From NCBI GenBank assembly GCA_039090855.1, contig CM077034.1:17741303-17805302 (forward strand): a DNA stretch of 64,000 bases. The letters run 5' to 3'. This document shows positions 60,090-64,000 of the stretch, piece after piece. The position numbers were made by a program, and so were the translations under genes. The stretch's first letter is position 1. The number at the start of each line of letters is the position of its first letter. Under the pieces are notes generated by a model. That model did no database searches, was not told where the DNA came from, and saw nothing but the letters and a program-made list of their open reading frames with translations. Source of the stretch: Macrothele yani. Its lineage: Eukaryota; Arthropoda; Arachnida; Araneae; Macrothelidae.

Positions 60090-61960
60090 ACACTTGACAT
60101 GAACCATCTACATCAAACAGAGGTCATCGCTCTTTCCACGTTTATAAATCAGTCACGAAAAAATTCTCACTGTCCGCCACCGGGAATCGAACCCAGGTTC
60201 TTCCAGTTACGCGCCGGACATGCTTCCACTGCACCACAGCGGCGTCGAACTCCTCCAGACTAACATATTCTAACTGCCACAAGCCAATTTGGCAGGTTGC
60301 TTCTTGGAGCCTCGAACAATGCTGGGGATTCACCAAAGATGGTAAGCAGCAACTGAACAAATAATTAGAAGGCGAATGAATAATTAATACAGACATTTAA
60401 CGTGGACCAGGAACATCAAACAAAGATCTTCGCTCTTTCCACGTTTATAAGTGAGTCATGGAAAATATCTCATTGGCCGCCACCGGGAATCGAACCTAGG
60501 GTCTTCCAGTTACGCGCCGGATATGCTTCCACTGCACCACAGCGACCTCGAATTTCTTCAGACTCACACACACACTAACACCCAAGCCAATTTGGCAGGT
60601 TACATCTTGGAGCCCCGCACAATGCTGGGGATTCACCAAAGATGGTAAGCAGCAACTGAACAAATAATTAGAAGGCGAATGAATAATTAATGCAGACACT
60701 TGACCTGAACCAGGAACATCAAACAGCTAGAGGTCATCGCTCTTTCCACGTTTATTAGTGAGTCACGGAAAAATTATTATTGGCCGCCACCGGGAATCGA
60801 ACCTAGGGTCTTCCAGTTACGCGCCGGATATGCTTCCACTGCACCACAGCGACCTCGAATTTCTTCAGACTCACACACACACTAACACCCAAGCCAAGTT
60901 GCCAGGTTGCTTCTTGGAGCCCCGCACAATGCTGGGGATTCACTAAAGATGGTAAGCAGCAACTGAAGAAATAATTAGAAGGCGAATGAATAATTAATAC
61001 AGACATTTACTGTGGACGAGGAACATCAAACAAAGATCTTCGCTCTTTCCACGTTTATAAGTGAGTCACGGAAAAATTCTCATTGGCCGCCACCGAGAGT
61101 CGAACCCAGGGTCTTCCAGTTACGCGCCGGATATGCTTCCGCTACACCACAGCGGCCTCGAATTCCTCCAGACTCACACACGCTAACTGCCAAGCCAATT
61201 TGGCAGGTTGCTTCTTGGAGCCCCGCACAATGCTGGGGATTCACCAAAGATGGTAAACAGAAACTGAACAAATAATTAGAAGGCGAATGAATAATTAATA
61301 CAGACACTTGACGTGAACCAGGAACATCAAACAGCTAGAGGTCATAGCTCTTTCCACGTTTATAAGTGAGTCACGGAAAAATTCTCATTGGCCGCCACCG
61401 GGAGTCGAACCCAGGGTCTTCCAGTTACGCGCCGGATATGCTTCCGCTACACCACAGCGGCCTCGAATTCCTCCAGACTCACACACGCTAACTGCCAAGC
61501 CAATTTGGCAGGTTGCTTCTTGGAGCCCCGCACAATGCTGGGGATTCACCAAAGATGGTAAGCAGCAACTGAACAAATAATTAGAAGGCGAATGAATAAT
61601 TAATACAGAAATTTAACGTGGACCAGGATCATCAAACAAAGATCTTCGCTCTTTCCACGTTTATAAGTGAGTCACGGAAAAATTCTCATTGGCCGCCACC
61701 GGGAGTCGAACCCAGGGTCTTCCAGTTACGCGCCGGATATGCTTCCACTGCACCACAGCGGCGTCGAACGCCTCCAGACTCACATATTCTAACTGCCAAG
61801 AAAATTTGGCAGGTTGCTTCTTGGAGCCCCGAACAATGCTGGGGATTCACCAAAGATGGTAAGCAGCAACTGAACAAATTATTAGAAGGCGAATGAATAA
61901 TTAATACAGACACTTGACGTGGACCAGGAACATCAAACAGAGGTCATTGCGCTTTCCACC
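60090..61960 (-). repeat. SINE2-derived tandem array, six units
   Basis: Units of about 303 bp. tRNA-like heads (minus strand; GCCGCCACCG(A/G)GA(G/A)TCGAAC on the plus strand) start near 60176, 60478, 60783, 61086, 61390 and 61693. Each has box B GGTTCGA(T/C)TC and box A. Bodies contain GCCAATTTGGCAGG and GCTGGGGATTCACCAAAG. The array interrupts the right copy of element X; the left copy has none. Confidence 0.94.
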
Positions 61961-61990
61961 TATAAAGGTGGAAAGAGCGAAGACCTCTGT
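61937..61990. repeat. Inverted repeat at the end of the SINE2 array
   Basis: CAGAGGTCATTGCGCTTTCC... (left) and ...GAAAGAGCGAAGACCTCTG (right) pair over 23 bp with three mismatches around a 6-base loop (TATAAA). It is a short inverted SINE2 piece joined to the array end. Confidence 0.8.
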
Positions 61991-62234
61991 TTAATGTTGA
62001 CATTCGTTTCATATCGCGAAGGAAAGAGGTTCAGCTTCAAGGAAAGGCTCCTGTGTGCCAAACCAGTGCAGTTCCTAGCGCTCCCGCTTCCTAAGTAGAA
62101 GGTCCTTGGTTCTTTTCCAGCCAGAACCAAACGGTCCTTTTTCAGGACCGGTTGAGAACATTTCCCCAGAGCCGTGCCGTAATGCAGAAGTTTCGGGGGT
62201 GGGGGTGGAAGTAGTTGTGACTTCGGGAAGCTGC
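61991..62234. other. No gene seen; weak tRNA-like stretch
   Basis: CAGTTCCTAGCGCTCCCGC ... AAGGTCCTTGGTTCTTTTCC (62070-62125) loosely resembles boxes A and B of a degraded tRNA-derived SINE. Not matched in the left copy of element X. Confidence 0.2.
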
Positions 62235-62533
62235 GGTTAATCCTTTTTCTTTTTAATGGCTACTACTGGGAAATTGGTAGACAAGATTCGGCAAGCCATC
62301 AGTTACGTCACGTGATTGCCGGCTGCCACTGGCGGGAAACTAGCGGACCACATTAGGCTTGCCATCATTTATGGTACGTGCTTGCAGGGTCGCATGTGGC
62401 ACCCACCGCCAGTGATGGATAACTGATGGTCCTGTTCTGGCATATGGCAACTGATGGGGTGCCAGCTGCTTGCCTGAACTGCTGGCCCATGTGGTGGCCG
62501 CCGGGACATTTTATTGACAGCGTCAACATAGTG

Positions 62534-62660
62534 CTAAAATGTTAATTACTAGACATTATGCCTAAGTCTAACTAGTGTCTTTGACTGATCTTTCATGACA
62601 TGGCAACAATTTTTTAACAGGTTTCTCCTAGTTTTTAATAGTTTTTCATCTGGGTGGGGG
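62534..62660. other. No gene seen
   Basis: Flank of element X right copy, AT-rich. Confidence 0.3.
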
Positions 62661-63370
62661 ATAACTCCCCCGGCAAGTTTCCTGCATTTGCACGACTGCA
62701 GAGAATTTGTTGAGCTGTAATTTGTAAACGCTGAAAATCTGCTCCCTGATTGGACTACAAATTCTTTTTATTTCATATTTTTGGCATTACGCCCCATTGC
62801 TCCCATAGACAAGTTTCCTGCGGCAGCAGATGCCCGCAGACATTTCGTAGAATTGTTGCTCGTAAACACTGAAAACTTCTGGATCGTAACGGAAATACTT
62901 TAGCGGCCCCGGTGGCGCAGTGGTCTAAGGCGATAGCCTCTGATCATTCGTCCGAAAGGGGTCCGGGTTCGAATCCCGGTGAGGCATGGATGTTGTGTTT
63001 GTCTTACGGCACTGGCTCTCTCCCTCCCTGGAACCAGTGACCCTAAATTAGGGACTGGTGACTGCTTATAGCCCATTGAGTTGCTCACGGTGGTCGTTAA
63101 ACCTTCAATAAAAAAAATACTACATATTTTATATTTTTGGTATTAACCCCCCCCCCTCCGATAGGTTTCTTGCGTTTGCACGTTGTCTCAGATAATTTGT
63201 AGAGTAGTAGTTTCTAAAAGCTAAAAATCTGCTCCCGGATGGGTTACAAATTCTTAATATTTTATGTTTTTGATATACAGGTTTCTTGCGTTTGCACATG
63301 CCCTCAGAGAATTTGTTGAGCTGTAATTTACAAACCCCGAAATTCATTTCTTGAGTTGCAGATTATAATT
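62661..63370. repeat. Diverged ~140-bp tandem repeat, four units, split by SINE1
   Basis: Units start near 62675, 62811, 63164 and 63279 with GTTTCCTGCATTTGCAC / GTTTCTTGCGTTTGCAC, then AGAGAATTTGTTGAGCTGTA and a TTTTATATTTTTGG-type segment, with C-runs (63150-63158). Without the SINE1 the spacing is about 115-140 bp. Confidence 0.75.
62903..63117 (+). mobile_element. SINE1, full-length single copy, plus strand
   Basis: Starts GCGGCCCCGGTGGCGCAGTG; box A GGCGCAGTGGTCTAAGG; box B GGTTCGAATCC; tail GGATGTTGTGTTTGTC ... GGTCGTTAAACC; A-run at the end. AAATACT occurs on both sides (62893-62899 and about 63115-63121), a likely target-site duplication. Together with 17170-17400 it defines SINE1 as about 205-215 bp plus poly-A. 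Confidence 0.93.
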
Positions 63371-64000
63371 TTTTTCTATAAAGAATAACATTAAATATCG
63401 CAATAAAGAAAATAAGAAATTACGGAAACTTTATGTGGCCATGAAGCGGTCAAAAACGCAATTTTTTGTACGGCCCCTTAAAATTTTTGTGGCCAGTTTT
63501 CCGCTACGTCTTTGGCCAGAAAATCATGGGAATGTCTAAATTTCTTATTGAACAATGAAAAATTTAAAAAAAAAATGTCTTTTGAGCAATAGTTGCTCAA
63601 GTGGTGAGAAACACGGCCACACGACATCTGTTTATTCAATACAATTTTTATGGCACTGAAACTGCAATGTGGATATTAGGTTGGCGGTTCTTTGGTGGCC
63701 ACTTTTCCGTACCTGCAATATGACATCCTTAGAATTGACTATTGACATGGCCTGGATACAAGGCTTTGGAACTAATATTCAGTGCCTTAGTGCATAATAC
63801 CGCAGCGTTATTAAAAAATCCCACATCACTTTTCCTTTCTGGACGAAGCATGAGCCATGCTGTAATTCCTTCGTTTCGTCGAACACCGCAGTTTAAAAAA
63901 TGTACTAAATCATTTATTTTATATTCAGGAATGAACTTTGATTTCTCGAAATTATAGTAGAATTCTCGCTTGGCTTACGTGGAACGTTATCTCGATTCAG
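63371..64000. other. No gene seen
   Basis: AT-rich with no recognisable domain. The GTGGCCA words near 63437, 63492 and 63698 are not organised into a repeat. Confidence 0.35.

Larger units (their letters stand above)
56958..62533 (-). mobile_element. Element X, right copy, inverted and expanded (5.6 kb)
   Basis: Starts ACCCAGCAAAACCAG at 56958 and matches the reverse complement of 50364-51927 in order: terminal zone, GCGCATGCGCAG segment near 59153, AT-rich centre (59210-60085), then after an interruption the outer subterminal zone (62235-62533, e.g. CACGTGATTGCC, TTGCCATCATTTATGG). The outermost about 27 bases equivalent to 50337-50363 are missing. Two expansions separate it from the left copy: about 64 copies of a 31-bp motif (57000-58980) and a SINE2 array (60090-61990). 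No transposase is encoded. Confidence 0.75.

Noticed and set aside
60176..61760. Six tRNA genes in the SINE2 array
   Set aside because: Acceptor and T arms fold, but each head is embedded in a 303-bp repeat and the anticodon arm is irregular.

Overview
The window is eukaryotic repeat-rich (heterochromatin-like) DNA. I found no convincing intact host gene. Nearly all recognisable coding sequence belongs to transposable elements: D34D mariner, Tc1-like (D34E), a Tigger/pogo remnant, an RTE-clade LINE and one LTR retrotransposon. Every transposase or reverse transcriptase that I could trace end to end is broken by a stop codon, a frameshift or a changed catalytic residue. This element mix, with Pol III tRNA-derived SINEs, fits an arthropod best, possibly an arachnid. 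That is inference from element families; no host marker gene is present.

Layout. 1-1751: edge of a minus-strand LTR retrotransposon (gag start, tRNA-His-type primer binding site, 1.3-kb LTR). 1925-2315: tRNA-derived SINE-like sequence. 2316-4265: 113/125-bp satellite (A). 4.5-10.1 kb: mariner, RTE and Tigger fragments, two almost complete mariners, and a Tc1-like remnant split by one of them. 11.1-15.1 kb: 141-bp palindrome-bearing satellite (B). 15.1-21.4 kb: two Tc1 copies with the same frameshift, a mariner carrying a SINE, and a TTAA-flanked fold-back element. 22.1-22.6 kb: SINE1 trimer. 22.7-25.9 kb: satellite C with a 731-bp higher-order period. 25.9-29.9 kb: head-to-head RTE pair around a (TA)n tract. 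30.4-31.8 kb: Tc1-like element. 33.0-35.3 kb: 13-unit SINE1-derived array. 35.4-37.0 kb: old tandem array with a recurring GGGGGCG motif, grading into the 9.3-kb satellite D (37.0-46.3 kb). 46.8-48.4 kb: 39-bp minisatellite and short SINE2 and SINE1 arrays. 50.3-62.5 kb: two inverted copies of an undescribed-looking non-autonomous DNA element ('element X'), with RTE and Tc1 remnants between them. The right copy contains a 2-kb, 31-bp minisatellite and a six-unit SINE2 array. 62.6-64.0 kb: a diverged repeat holding one single-copy SINE1.

Common theme: dispersed elements here repeatedly become tandem arrays (SINE1, SINE2, an internal motif of element X, the inside of the fold-back element). Several arrays show diverged edges and homogeneous centres. 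Long open frames inside these arrays come from repeat lengths and lack of stops, not from genes.
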